Assembly (NCBI RefSeq): GCF_038002765.1
Contig: NZ_JBBODE010000003.1
Span: forward strand, 1-64,000
Direction: 5' to 3'
Length of the DNA: 64,000 bases
From: Peribacillus sp. FSL H8-0477
Lineage (GTDB): Bacteria > Bacillota > Bacilli > Bacillales > DSM-1321
The position numbers were made by a program, and so were the translations under genes. Numbering within the stretch: the stretch's first letter is position 1; every line of letters starts with the position of its first letter. Shown here one piece after another: positions 26,687-35,787 of the stretch. A model generated the notes under the pieces. It was not told the DNA's origin. It saw only the letters and a program-made list of their open reading frames with translations, and ran no database searches.

Positions 26687-26726
26687 AAAAAGGCTGCATG
26701 TCTCTGTAGACATGCAGCCTTTCTTA
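26687..26726. terminator. Bidirectional terminator
   Basis: A 15-bp stem (AAAGGCTGCATGTCT with its complement) with a 4-base loop. TTTCTT follows on the plus strand and a T run on the minus strand, serving the hydrolase-like gene and the microprotein gene that converges on it. Confidence 0.9.
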
Positions 26727-26742
26727 TATGTACCTGGTTCGT

Positions 26743-26838
26743 TTATTCTTCGCCTCTAATAAATCCAAGAATGGCAAAAACAGCAATGAATCCTACGATT
26801 AATAGAATTTTAATGGAGAGAACTAATACGTCATCCAT
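26743..26838 (-). CDS. 31-residue single-helix membrane microprotein
   Basis: On the minus strand a perfect AGGAGG (26847-26852) precedes ATG 26838 by eight bases. The 31-codon frame encodes an acidic start (MDDVLV), one hydrophobic helix of about 20 residues (SIKILLIVGFIAVFAILGF) and a charged end (IRGEE). It ends just before a bidirectional terminator. This is the layout of small membrane proteins that modulate larger complexes. No family recognised, and nothing nearby identifies a partner. Confidence 0.7.
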   Translation of the reverse strand: MDDVLVLSIKILLIVGFIAVFAILGFIRGEE

Positions 26839-26943
26839 AGAGAAAACCTCCTGTTAAAAAAGATAATAGCAATAACTTACGAACATTCCTTCAAATTATA
26901 CCATAAAACACATTCAGAAGGGATGAAATACCAAGAGAGGAAA

Positions 26944-26974
26944 AAACAAACCCCGCTCAGACTGGGCGGGGTTT
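26944..26974 (-). terminator. Terminator of the L,D-transpeptidase gene
   Basis: AAACCCCGC / GCGGGGTTT stem followed, on the minus strand, by TTTGTTTTTTCC. Confidence 0.92.
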
Positions 26975-26982
26975 GCTAGCGT

Positions 26983-27738
26983 TCATAGTCCTAACGCTTT
27001 TTTAGTCGAGCCGCCTACAATTCCATCTGCTTTCAATTTCTTAGCTTTTTGAAAGCTCTTTACGGCCTTTTCAGTTCCTGGACCAAAGAACCCATCAATC
27101 CCGTTTGTGCGATAGCCTAGTTTTTCTAATTTCTTTTGTAAGGTAACAACTCGCGGCCCCGAGCTGCCTTTCTTTAATACCCCGCCTATACTAACCGCTT
27201 TACTTGCAGGATTTCCCTTTACCTGGTAGCCTTTAGAGGCGGCAATAGCGGTAAATGTCTTCGAAGATGTAGTAATAATAACAGGAGTATTGTATTTTAC
27301 TTTACCATAAAGCCATACTACATCGTCATTATACATTCTAATACAGCCTGAACTTACATATTTCCCAATAGATGAAGGATTGCTGTTTCCATGGATCGCA
27401 TAGGTATCGCCCTTTGTTTGTCTTGCATTAATACCCAACCATCTTTTCCCTAATGGATTTCTTGGATCTCCGCCTTTAATTTTTCCCTTATAATAGGGAC
27501 GGTTAACAATTTTTTTAACAATTTTAAACGTACCCTCTGGAGTGTATGATGCCTGACGTCCGGTACCAACTGAAAAAGAACGTTGCAGCTGATTATTTTC
27601 ATAGAAGGCTAGTTGATTCGTAGACTTGTTGATGATAATTAATTGTTTTTTTCCAGAAGCGGCTTCTGTTGTTTTTCCCCCAAACAATAGAAAGCAGGAT
27701 AAAATAGAGACAATAGACAATAAAACTAATTTCTTCAT
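26983..27738 (-). CDS. L,D-transpeptidase (YkuD domain) with C-terminal peptidoglycan-binding domain
   Basis: A 251-residue exported protein. A signal peptide (about 1-27, ending TEAA) is followed by a YkuD catalytic domain with H116 (YAIHGN) and the nucleophile C132 in SSGCIRMYN, then a PG_binding_1 domain (about 190-251, LQKKLEKLGYRTNGIDGFFG). It should form 3-3 peptidoglycan cross-links or attach proteins at the cell wall. The order is the reverse of YkuD, which has LysM first. Behind GGACGGGG. Monocistronic. Confidence 0.93.
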   Translation of the reverse strand: MKKLVLLSIVSILSCFLLFGGKTTEAASGKKQLIIINKSTNQLAFYENNQLQRSFSVGTGRQASYTPEGTFKIVKKIVNRPYYKGKIKGGDPRNPLGKRWLGINARQTKGDTYAIHGNSNPSSIGKYVSSGCIRMYNDDVVWLYGKVKYNTPVIITTSSKTFTAIAASKGYQVKGNPASKAVSIGGVLKKGSSGPRVVTLQKKLEKLGYRTNGIDGFFGPGTEKAVKSFQKAKKLKADGIVGGSTKKALGL

Positions 27739-28024
27739 TGATCCCCGTCCTTTAATAAAAATATGTCTATTTATCTTATGATACGAATCTGAGATGATAA
27801 CCTCTTTTTATAATCAATAATAAGCGGTTCACAATGTTTTTCTCCCCCCAGATTGAACCGATGCACAATGCCTATAAAAACAGTATATATCCAAAACATG
27901 GTAAAATGCTTCATAAATAAACCCAGAAATTCCGACGTATTTTTTACAACGTTAATATGAGTGCACAAAATGGGCGGAAACAGGATACAATATAAGAATA
28001 ACCTGGAAACAAAGGGAGGGCCTT

Positions 28025-28480
28025 ATGAGTAACAAAAACGTAGACGATATTTTACAACAAGGAATTTTCGGAGCCAAGGAGCTTAAACCAGCAGAACGCA
28101 AAAAATACCTAGGAACCTTTAGAGAGCGCGTCGTAGCCGTATTGACACAGGGGCAGGTGCATGAGAAGACCATCTATCGTGAATTGATTAAACGAATGAA
28201 AACATATAATGAATCCACCTTGCTGCTGAATGCGGATATTGATTATGCGTATTTAAAAAAGTATGTCGATGCAGCGGTGGAAAATAAAATTCCCTACAAA
28301 CTAGTTATGAATAAAGAAGCGGAAACAGAGATTGGTTTAGTTCTTGCGGTAGAAGATGCTATTGATCTTGAAGATATAGCACTCACCAGACCAATTATTC
28401 AAAAACCAGTAGAAAAGCCAAAGAAGCGTTCCTTTATCTATAAAATCATGCATTGGGTGAAGGGGAAGACTCAAAATTAA
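28025..28480 (+). CDS. yueI: YueI family protein (DUF1694)
   Basis: A 151-residue cytoplasmic protein matching DUF1694: ILQQGIFGAKELKPAERKKYL, then LGTFRERVVAVLTQGQV at the N-terminus, and NKIPYKLVMN plus GLVLAVEDAID later. The C-terminal tail is basic (KPKKRSFIYKI). Function unknown. ATG behind AAAGGGAGGG. A promoter-like pair TGCACA/TACAAT (18-base spacer) lies at 27962-27991. The 27739-28024 region otherwise holds no gene. Confidence 0.87.
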   Translation: MSNKNVDDILQQGIFGAKELKPAERKKYLGTFRERVVAVLTQGQVHEKTIYRELIKRMKTYNESTLLLNADIDYAYLKKYVDAAVENKIPYKLVMNKEAETEIGLVLAVEDAIDLEDIALTRPIIQKPVEKPKKRSFIYKIMHWVKGKTQN

Positions 28481-28485
28481 CGTTA

Positions 28486-28514
28486 AAAAAAACGACCCAG
28501 GGGGTCGTTTTTGT
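28486..28514. terminator. Bidirectional terminator between yueI and the formate transporter gene
   Basis: AAAAACGACCC / GGGTCGTTTTT stem with an A run on one side and a T run on the other. Confidence 0.92.
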
Positions 28515-29330
28515 TTAGCTTGCTTTTTTCTTTTGATTTTTTGCTGCTTCGCTTAACGGAGCATTTTTAAGGTATGAACCCCAATAAGCTGCTGAAACGA
28601 ATATGGCTCCACCAATCGCATTACCGATAAATACAGGAACAAAGTTATTGAAATAATCTCCCCAGCTGATGCTGCTTCCAGCAAATATCGCAGCAGGAAT
28701 AACAAACATGTTGGCTACAACGTGCTGGAATCCGATGGCAACAAAGGCCATGATTGGGAACCAGATAGCAAGAATCTTTCCAGAAATATCTTCCGCACTA
28801 TACGCCATCCAAATCGCTAAACCAACAAGCCAGTTACAGCCGATTCCAGATAATAACGCTTGGATAAAACTTGCATCGACTTTTGCCTGTGCAGTTGCAA
28901 TTGTCTTATGCAAATATGGTTCTGTCTCTGTTAAACCAACTAAATGGCCAAACACATAAGCAACAAATAGGGCACCAACGAAATTAGCCACGGTGATGAT
29001 GATCCAGTTAGACATTAATTTAGATAGTGTAACTCTTTTTGTGAAAAATCCCATAGCTACTGACATCATGTTTCCTGTAATCAATTCACCGCCAGCGATA
29101 ACAATTAATATAAGTCCGATTGGAAAGACGGCTCCTCCGATTAGATTACCAAGTGTTGCCCATTCTGCAGGAAGTCCTGCAGTGATTCGGATGGAGAGCA
29201 GGTAACCAATTGAAATAAAGGCTCCTCCTAAAAATCCTAATATAAGCATTGCAGTTAAAGATAATGAAGCTTTTTTTACGCCATTATCGGCAGCAATTTG
29301 TGATATTTGCTGCGGGGTTTGAAATCCCAT
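28515..29330 (-). CDS. Formate/nitrite transporter family protein
   Basis: A 271-residue FNT channel with six helices. The second-helix motif LGNLIGGAVFPIGLILIVI and the segment ELITGNMMSVAMGFF are diagnostic. In the family these pentameric channels move formate, nitrite or hydrosulfide; with the formate dehydrogenase genes upstream on the same strand, formate is the likely substrate here (compare B. subtilis YrhG). ATG behind TTAGGAGG. It may be read from the fdhF promoter or its own, since 141 bases separate it from the DUF1641 gene. Confidence 0.9.
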   Translation of the reverse strand: MGFQTPQQISQIAADNGVKKASLSLTAMLILGFLGGAFISIGYLLSIRITAGLPAEWATLGNLIGGAVFPIGLILIVIAGGELITGNMMSVAMGFFTKRVTLSKLMSNWIIITVANFVGALFVAYVFGHLVGLTETEPYLHKTIATAQAKVDASFIQALLSGIGCNWLVGLAIWMAYSAEDISGKILAIWFPIMAFVAIGFQHVVANMFVIPAAIFAGSSISWGDYFNNFVPVFIGNAIGGAIFVSAAYWGSYLKNAPLSEAAKNQKKKAS

Positions 29331-29471
29331 TGTATTGCCTCCTAAGTTTGATCTAAGTATTTATATAATCCCTTTGCAAAAGGGGATTACCCTAAATTGA
29401 TAATTATTACCCAAAGAAAAGGACCGGGGCACAAAACTGATACCCCGAATCCATACTAGTAATCTGTTACT

Positions 29472-29960
29472 TTATTTGTCTTGCTTTTTTAATTCTTGGC
29501 CCATTCCTTTTAAGAAATGGATGCCAAATCCTAATGTACGATTAATGTCTGGATCTTTCATTACTTTCATTAAATCGCGGATACGAATTTGTTTATCGGT
29601 TTTTAAGAAGTCACTGCCTGATTCAATTCCAGCCACCGTACTTTTAACAAGAGTGGTTGTTTTTTCAGGATCAGCAGCCATTAAAGCACCAGTTGCTCCC
29701 ATGACTGTATTCATCAGATTGGTTACAGGTTCACGAGTGACTTGACCTAATGCTATTTTAGTAATTTGTTCTTTTGCTAGAATCATCTTTTCAGCAGCTT
29801 CAAGAACACCCATTGAGTTAAGTTCACCGACAATCCCCATTATCTTATTAAGGGATTCTTCGTTGTCTGTAAGCAGTGATTTTAATTCATCAAGCTTTTG
29901 TTGTTGAATTTCTTCTTCAGTAGGAATATTTTTTCTAATAAACGAAATCGGTTCTGCCAT
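29472..29960 (-). CDS. DUF1641 protein of the formate dehydrogenase locus (YrhD-like)
   Basis: A 162-residue soluble helical protein with DUF1641 features (VTREPVTNLMNTVMGATGALMAADPEKT region; C-terminal MKDPDINRTLGFGIHFLK). Members are regularly encoded next to cytosolic formate dehydrogenase and are thought to be an accessory or small subunit. It starts 6 bases after the end of fdhF, with AAGAGGTG just before the ATG, so the two are co-translated. Confidence 0.85.
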   Translation of the reverse strand: MAEPISFIRKNIPTEEEIQQQKLDELKSLLTDNEESLNKIMGIVGELNSMGVLEAAEKMILAKEQITKIALGQVTREPVTNLMNTVMGATGALMAADPEKTTTLVKSTVAGIESGSDFLKTDKQIRIRDLMKVMKDPDINRTLGFGIHFLKGMGQELKKQDK

Positions 29961-29966
29961 TGTAAA

Positions 29967-32918
29967 TTACACCTCTTGATAATTTGTTAGTTCAACATAA
30001 CCTTCACGTGCCCATTTGCGTTGAACTTCAACACCATTTTGCGGGTTACGTTTTTTATTACGCGGATTGTTAGCAGGAAGTGGAGATTCTCCGCCTTTTG
30101 CTTGGATAACTTCCATCCGGACCTTCGTCTGCTTATAGGCAGGCGTATGCGTACGATGGTCAACTGCTGGACCTGTTAGGAAGTTAATTGCTGAATCCTT
30201 TTTCGTTGAATTCATCGGTAAGAATAGTTCGTTTCCACTCACGCGATCAGTTACTAATACCGGTAATTTAAGCGCTCCATAAGGTGAAACTAAACGGATA
30301 ACTGAACCAGTACTAATTCCACGTTCGTCAGCTAATTCAGGAGAAACTTCCACAAAAATTTCAGGAACTTTTCTTTGAATACCTTCTGATTTATTCGTCA
30401 TATTTCCTTCATGGAAATGTTCAAGCATCCGGCCATTGTTAATATACAGATCGTATTGATCTTCAAATTGAGCAGGTAAGACCCAATCTGCAATAGCGAA
30501 GCGAGCTTTCTTATCAGGGAAGTTAAAGCCATCCACATATAACAGCGGTGTGCTTACCCCTTCATTGCTGCCCCATAAGAAACTATTCCAACCTTCAAGT
30601 ACTTCATAATTGGCACCGCTGAAGAGAGGAGAGAGGCTTGCCATTTCATCATAAATATCACTTGGGTGTGAGTAATTCCAGCCAGCACCTAAACGATTAG
30701 CAATTTCTTGAACAATCCACCAGTCAGGTTTTGAATCACCCAATGTTGGCAGTACTTGATATAAACGTTGAACACGACGTTCTGTATTCGTAAAGGTACC
30801 ATCTTTTTCTAGCGATGGAGCTGCCGGTAAAACAACATCTGCATATTGAGCTGTTCTTGATAAGAAGATATCTTGTACAACGAAGAAATCAAGTTTAGAT
30901 AAAACATCATGTACATGGTTCGCGTTAGAATCAACGAGAGCCATATCTTCACCAGCTAAGAACATAGCTTTCATCTTGCCTTCATCAATTGATTTAAGCA
31001 TTTGAATATTGTCTAAACCAGGTTTTCCATCAATTGTTACGCCATATGCTTTTTCGAACTTAGCACGAGCTGCATCATCTGTAATATGTTGATATCCTGG
31101 TAACCAGCCTGGAAGAGTTCCCATATCACAAGCACCTTGAACGTTATTGTGACCACGAAGTGGATATGCACCAGCTCCTGGACGACGATAGTTACCTGTT
31201 GCTAATAATAAGTTTGAAATAGCAGCGGATGTATCTGAACCACCTGTATTTTGTGTTACGCCCATGCCCCAAAGGATACATGTACCATCCGCATCACGGA
31301 CCATTTCGGCAATGTTAATAATGGTAGCTTGTGAAATGCCGGTAACCTTTTCTGCATATTCTAATGTATATTTTTCAAGGCTCTTCGAATAATCTTCAAA
31401 GAAGTTAACGTTTTCTGTTATGAAGTCTGCATCATGCCAGCCTTGATCAATCATGTATTTCGTAACAGCCATTAACCATACTTGGTCAGTACCTTGTTTT
31501 GGACGAACAAAGAGATCAGATCGTTCAGCCATCTCGTTTTTACGTAGATCTGACACAATTAATTTTTGTCCATGAAGTTTATGCGCACGTTTTACACGTG
31601 TAGCTAGAACTGGATGTCCTTCTGCTGGGTTTGCACCGACAATGATGACCAATCCAGCTTTTGCAATATCTTTAATCGTTCCAGCATCTCCGCCCATTCC
31701 GACTGTGCGGAACAATCCGTCAGTAGCAGGTGCTTGACAGTAGCGAGAGCAGTTATCAACATCATTCGTTTCGAATACTTGACGTGCCATTTTTTGTATC
31801 ACATAGTTCTCTTCATTCGTAATCTTAGAAGATGAAATGAAGCCGACAGAACCTTTTCCGTATTCTTGCTTAATAGAACCTAATTTGCTCGCAACAAGAT
31901 CTAATGCTTCATCCCATGATGCTTCGACAAATTCGCCGTTTTTACGGATTAATGGTTTAGTTAAACGTTCTTTTGAATTGACGAAATCCCAGCCGAATTT
32001 ACCTTTTACACAAGTAGAGATGGCATTAACAGGTGCGTCATGTGAAGGTTGAACTTTCAATATTTTACGATCCTTCGTCCAAACCTCGAATGAACAGCCT
32101 ACACCACAGAAGGTACATACTGTTTTCGTTTTCTTGGTACGTTCTTCACGCATAGCCGCTTCAACTTCAGAAACAGCAAAAATCGTGGTGTAATCTGGTT
32201 CAACTGTTTTAATTAAATCGATCATCGGAGTAAGAATATCTTCCTCAAGACCTGTCATAAATCCAGCTTCACCGAGCATCGATTTTTCCATTAAAGCATT
32301 ACATGGACAGATCGTTACACACTGACCACAGCCGACACATGAAGATTCATTAATGGAAACACCTGCATCCCAGATTACACGTGGACGTTCAGCTTCCCAG
32401 TCAATTGATAGTGTTTCGTTAACTTGTAGACTTTGACATACCTCAACACACTGGCCACACGCAATACACTGATTGGCATCATAGCGGTAGAAGGGATGCG
32501 TCATATCGACATCAACAGGCGTTACCTTTGGTGTATAAGGATATTCCTGATGTGCTATTTCCATCATTTCAGCCGTATTATGTAGCTTACAGTTACCGTT
32601 GTTGTTATCACAAACGGTACAATAAAGCAGATGGTTTTCAAGAATGCGGTCCATTGCTTCCGTACGTGCTTCTTTGGCAGCAGGTGCTTGAAGGTCAATA
32701 ACCATGCCTTCTTTAGCAACGGTTGAGCAAGAACGGGCTAGTTTTCCATCAATTGAGACAATACACGTATCACATGTTTGAATCGGGTCAACTTCAGGAA
32801 CATAGCAAATTTGCGGATGTTCAATTTTATTTTCATTTAGGATTTGTACGACAGTTTTGCCTTCCTCGGCAAAAAACTGCTGATTATTAATCGTGACGGT
32901 GACATAGTTTGTTTCCAT
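29967..32918 (-). CDS. fdhF: Formate dehydrogenase, molybdopterin catalytic subunit
   Basis: A 983-residue cytosolic enzyme oxidising formate to CO2. Order: N-terminal [2Fe-2S] ferredoxin domain (CYVPEVDPIQTCDTC), NuoG-like His/Cys cluster (HLLYCTVCDNNNGNC), two [4Fe-4S] motifs (CIACGQCVEVC, CVGCGQCVTIC), the CTFCGVGC cluster of the molybdopterin domain, then the catalytic core and a dinucleotide-binding C-terminal domain. The active-site ligand is cysteine (C394, in NCSRYCQ), not selenocysteine. I use ATG 32918 behind AAAGAGG instead of the upstream start at 32966, which lies in the leader hairpin. A terminator-like hairpin precedes the gene. Confidence 0.95.
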   Translation of the reverse strand: METNYVTVTINNQQFFAEEGKTVVQILNENKIEHPQICYVPEVDPIQTCDTCIVSIDGKLARSCSTVAKEGMVIDLQAPAAKEARTEAMDRILENHLLYCTVCDNNNGNCKLHNTAEMMEIAHQEYPYTPKVTPVDVDMTHPFYRYDANQCIACGQCVEVCQSLQVNETLSIDWEAERPRVIWDAGVSINESSCVGCGQCVTICPCNALMEKSMLGEAGFMTGLEEDILTPMIDLIKTVEPDYTTIFAVSEVEAAMREERTKKTKTVCTFCGVGCSFEVWTKDRKILKVQPSHDAPVNAISTCVKGKFGWDFVNSKERLTKPLIRKNGEFVEASWDEALDLVASKLGSIKQEYGKGSVGFISSSKITNEENYVIQKMARQVFETNDVDNCSRYCQAPATDGLFRTVGMGGDAGTIKDIAKAGLVIIVGANPAEGHPVLATRVKRAHKLHGQKLIVSDLRKNEMAERSDLFVRPKQGTDQVWLMAVTKYMIDQGWHDADFITENVNFFEDYSKSLEKYTLEYAEKVTGISQATIINIAEMVRDADGTCILWGMGVTQNTGGSDTSAAISNLLLATGNYRRPGAGAYPLRGHNNVQGACDMGTLPGWLPGYQHITDDAARAKFEKAYGVTIDGKPGLDNIQMLKSIDEGKMKAMFLAGEDMALVDSNANHVHDVLSKLDFFVVQDIFLSRTAQYADVVLPAAPSLEKDGTFTNTERRVQRLYQVLPTLGDSKPDWWIVQEIANRLGAGWNYSHPSDIYDEMASLSPLFSGANYEVLEGWNSFLWGSNEGVSTPLLYVDGFNFPDKKARFAIADWVLPAQFEDQYDLYINNGRMLEHFHEGNMTNKSEGIQRKVPEIFVEVSPELADERGISTGSVIRLVSPYGALKLPVLVTDRVSGNELFLPMNSTKKDSAINFLTGPAVDHRTHTPAYKQTKVRMEVIQAKGGESPLPANNPRNKKRNPQNGVEVQRKWAREGYVELTNYQEV

Positions 32919-32940
32919 CGTTAAACCTCTTTCGTATAAA

Positions 32941-33003
32941 AAATAAAAAACCACCATATACAACACAGAAACCCACTTGGGGCATCAGTGAAGTATATGG
33001 TGG
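32941..33003 (-). promoter_or_regulatory. Terminator-like hairpin in the 5' leader of fdhF
   Basis: CCACCATATAC and GTATATGGTGG (11 bp, 32951-33003) enclose a smaller CAC-CCC/GGG-GTG arm. On the minus strand the stem is followed by TTTTTTATTTTTT and, 22 bases later, the fdhF start codon. A U-tailed hairpin in this position suggests attenuation or a ligand-responsive leader. I do not match it to a known riboswitch class. Confidence 0.6.
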
Positions 33004-33316
33004 AATAGTTCATTAGCAGATCTTACTAAAGTACCAATCCAGATATCTTAAGAAAGTTCACATGATAGACTCTTGACAATTTAGGAATTACCAAGAGACC
33101 AACAATGGTTATTATACAACTAGTTTCTTGATTAAACAATAATAATTCCAAAAAGACTTTAAGTACATTTAAACTAATAAAAAAGTCGCACAATTAGGAA
33201 TTATCCCAGTAAAACAAATAATAAACTTTTTAAGATAAAGCCTTTTACAAATAGACAGTATACCTAGTAGGATAATACTGTAGACTTATTGTATATAGGG
33301 GAAAAGAGGTACAGAG
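33004..33316. other. Divergent promoter region of the formate locus
   Basis: 313 bases, AT-rich, no coding frame. It must contain the minus-strand promoter for fdhF and the plus-strand promoter for the DUF2294-fdhD pair. I found no convincing FNR-type TGTGA-N4-TCACA site. Confidence 0.5.
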
Positions 33317-33682
33317 ATGTCTAAAAGAGTTCATGAGTTTAATGATATTATAAGAAAACTCCGAAAAGATCTGTTCGGAAAAGGTCCCGAACGAATTCAG
33401 ACCGTGTTTGTCGATAACATGGTGATTTCTACACTCTACGGAAATCTAACACCTACTGAAAAATTTATTGCACGTTCTGATGATGGCCGTAATATGGTTC
33501 ATGCCGCTAGGACCACATTAATACAGGATATCTATAAAGATAAGACGCCAGAGGGAATGAACGAGCTCATGGAGGCAAAACTTGTCCATTTATTTTCTGA
33601 TATTAAAATTGAGGAAGATATTGGCGTATCGGTTTTTGTATTTGATCGACCTATTAGCGGTTCTAAGGAGGGACAGTCATGA
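33317..33682 (+). CDS. DUF2294 family protein
   Basis: A 121-residue protein that fits DUF2294 (KRVHEFNDIIRKLRKDLFGKGPE, then TVFVDNMVISTLYGNLTPTEKF). Such genes accompany formate dehydrogenase in Bacillus (compare YrhF). Function unknown. ATG behind AAAAGAGGT; its stop overlaps the fdhD start by four bases, giving tight coupling to FdhD. Confidence 0.85.
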   Translation: MSKRVHEFNDIIRKLRKDLFGKGPERIQTVFVDNMVISTLYGNLTPTEKFIARSDDGRNMVHAARTTLIQDIYKDKTPEGMNELMEAKLVHLFSDIKIEEDIGVSVFVFDRPISGSKEGQS

Positions 33683-34476
33683 AACCTATCGAGATTAAAC
33701 GGAATGTCCTTCATTTTGAAAATGGGAATGGAGAGTGGATTGAAGACCGAATTGTAACGGAATACGCTGTAACCGTAAAAATAAACGGTGAGGAGTTTGT
33801 TACGATGGTTTGTTCACCTGAATATATTGAAGATATGGTGATAGGCTACCTTGCATCCGAAGGAATTATTAAAAGATATGAAGAAATTGAAAATATTTGG
33901 GTACAAGAAAACGAGGGATATGTGCATGTGACCATTTCCAAAATTAATCCCTTTTATCAAAATTTCCAAAACAAGCGCTACATCACCTCTTGCTGCGGGA
34001 TGAGCAGACAGGGATTCGTCTTTGTAAATGATGCCCTAACGGCGAAAAAAATGGATGCGATTACAATTAAAGTAACGCCTGATGATTGTTTTACTTTAAT
34101 GAATAATCTTCAAGGTTCTGCTGACGTTTTTAAAAAAACCGGCGGTGTTCATAATGCAGCCTTATGTGATTTGGAAGGTAATACGATTACCCGTATGGAT
34201 ATTGGCCGTCACAATGCCCTTGATAAAATTTACGGCTATTGCTTAAAAAACAACATTGAAATCCGTAATAAAGTGTTAGTATTCAGCGGTCGGATTTCTT
34301 CAGAAATTCTCTTGAAAGTAGCTAAGATTGGCTGTGAAATCGTCGTTTCAAAATCAGCGCCGACAGAGCTTGCCTTACAAGCGGCCGAAGAACTTGGTAT
34401 TACAACGATTGGATTTGTCCGTCATTCATCTTTAAATGTATATACATGTCCAGAACGGATTATCCAGGCAAACTAA
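33679..34476 (+). CDS. fdhD: Formate dehydrogenase sulfurtransferase FdhD
   Basis: A 265-residue FdhD, which carries sulfur from the cysteine desulfurase to the molybdenum cofactor of formate dehydrogenase. The catalytic cysteines lie in ITSCCGMSRQG (C105, C106), followed by KTGGVHNAALCD and DIGRHNALDKIYG, all family signatures. Overlaps the DUF2294 gene by ATGA. Divergent from its client enzyme. Confidence 0.95.
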   Translation: MKPIEIKRNVLHFENGNGEWIEDRIVTEYAVTVKINGEEFVTMVCSPEYIEDMVIGYLASEGIIKRYEEIENIWVQENEGYVHVTISKINPFYQNFQNKRYITSCCGMSRQGFVFVNDALTAKKMDAITIKVTPDDCFTLMNNLQGSADVFKKTGGVHNAALCDLEGNTITRMDIGRHNALDKIYGYCLKNNIEIRNKVLVFSGRISSEILLKVAKIGCEIVVSKSAPTELALQAAEELGITTIGFVRHSSLNVYTCPERIIQAN

Positions 34477-34477
34477 C

Positions 34478-34516
34478 AGAAAAAAGAGGAAAGCAAATTG
34501 CTTTCCTCTTTTTTTT
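34478..34516. terminator. Bidirectional terminator between fdhD and the permease gene
   Basis: AAAAAAGAGGAAAGC / GCTTTCCTCTTTTTT stem, A run before and T run after. Confidence 0.93.
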
Positions 34517-35588
34517 ATATTTTATGCGGTCCCTGCCGCAGTCGATAGAATTTGCGGAAGTTCTTCACAAGCGTTTTAATCACTGCGTAAAGCGGGATGG
34601 CAATTAATATACCAATAAAGCCATATAAGGTTCCCGCTGCGAGTAAGAGAAGAATAACCGTCACGGGATGAATATTTAATCTTTTTCCCATGACATTAGG
34701 AGTAATCAGGTTTCCCTCTAATTGCTGGACCACCAATAGAATCACTAATACCTTTACAGCCATCATTGGATCTTGTTGAAGACCAACGAGTACAGCGGGG
34801 ATGACACCAAGAAATGGTCCTAAAAAAGGAACAATAATTAGACACATCGCAAACAGCGCTAGTATCAACGCGTAATCAAGACCAATAATAACATAACCAA
34901 TATACATCATAATTCCATCTGCGAGCGCAATAATTGTTTGCCCGATGATGTAAGCGGAGAGAGTCTTGTCGACATCTTTTAAAATTACGTTTCCTTCATC
35001 TTCAACTTCATTAGGAATATACTTCAGTAGAAATGGGCGAAGCTTGTCATCATCTTTTAAAAAGTAAAACAGCAGAAAAGGGACGATGATGAGAACAGTC
35101 GCGATACTAGTTATGGTAGAGAAGACAGTCATTAAGTTCCCACTCATACTTGTTAGCAGCTTTTGACCAGAATCAACTGCTTTTTGCCGTAGATCTTCAT
35201 TTTGAAGCAAACCAAAATCGTGGTCCTTCAGCGTCTTTTCTGATGTTTCTGTAAATTTGTCCATTTTATCCGGGAATTCTTCTGATAAATTCCCCAGCTG
35301 ATCACTTAGCACAGGACCAGCGAAATAGGTGCCTAGCGTAAGTAAACTTAAAACAATCGTGAAAACAAGAATGATACTTGCCAGCTTAGGCATGTATCGC
35401 CCTAAGAATTTAACAATCGGTCTGCTAATATAATATAGAAGGCCGGTAATCGCGACGGGAAAGAAAATAGTGGCAATTGTTTTTTGAAATGGCCAGAGAA
35501 AGTAATCTATTTTCCCAAATAAAAGGATAATTAAAATGGTTAAAATAATTCCTGTTGCATATTGAAAAAACGGTTTATGTATCCACAC
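34515..35588 (-). CDS. AI-2E family transporter (PerM/YtvI-like permease)
   Basis: A 357-residue membrane protein of the AI-2E/PerM family: two N-terminal helices, a soluble segment rich in D, E and K (about 95-140), and a block of helices ending in the family motif TPNVMGKRLNIHPVTVILLLLAAG. I prefer GTG 35588 (WIHKPFFQYATG), about ten bases after TGGAGGG, over TTG 35606, which overlaps it. Members range from AI-2 exporters to sodium/proton antiporters; the substrate is unknown. Confidence 0.85.
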   Translation of the reverse strand: MWIHKPFFQYATGIILTILIILLFGKIDYFLWPFQKTIATIFFPVAITGLLYYISRPIVKFLGRYMPKLASIILVFTIVLSLLTLGTYFAGPVLSDQLGNLSEEFPDKMDKFTETSEKTLKDHDFGLLQNEDLRQKAVDSGQKLLTSMSGNLMTVFSTITSIATVLIIVPFLLFYFLKDDDKLRPFLLKYIPNEVEDEGNVILKDVDKTLSAYIIGQTIIALADGIMMYIGYVIIGLDYALILALFAMCLIIVPFLGPFLGVIPAVLVGLQQDPMMAVKVLVILLVVQQLEGNLITPNVMGKRLNIHPVTVILLLLAAGTLYGFIGILIAIPLYAVIKTLVKNFRKFYRLRQGPHKI

Positions 35589-35787
35589 TTGGCATGCCCT
35601 CCACAAAAATGATGTTTGTCTTACATACTTCCCTTTCTGTACGTCATGGTAAACTTTAACCCTGAAAAATAGCCTGAAAGCAGGAGAAATACAGAGATTT
35701 CATCCCTACAATCCTGAATTCAGTATAAAAAGAAGATCTATGATACAATTTATTCCTACTATTTATCATTAAAAGAGGCGAAAAAAA

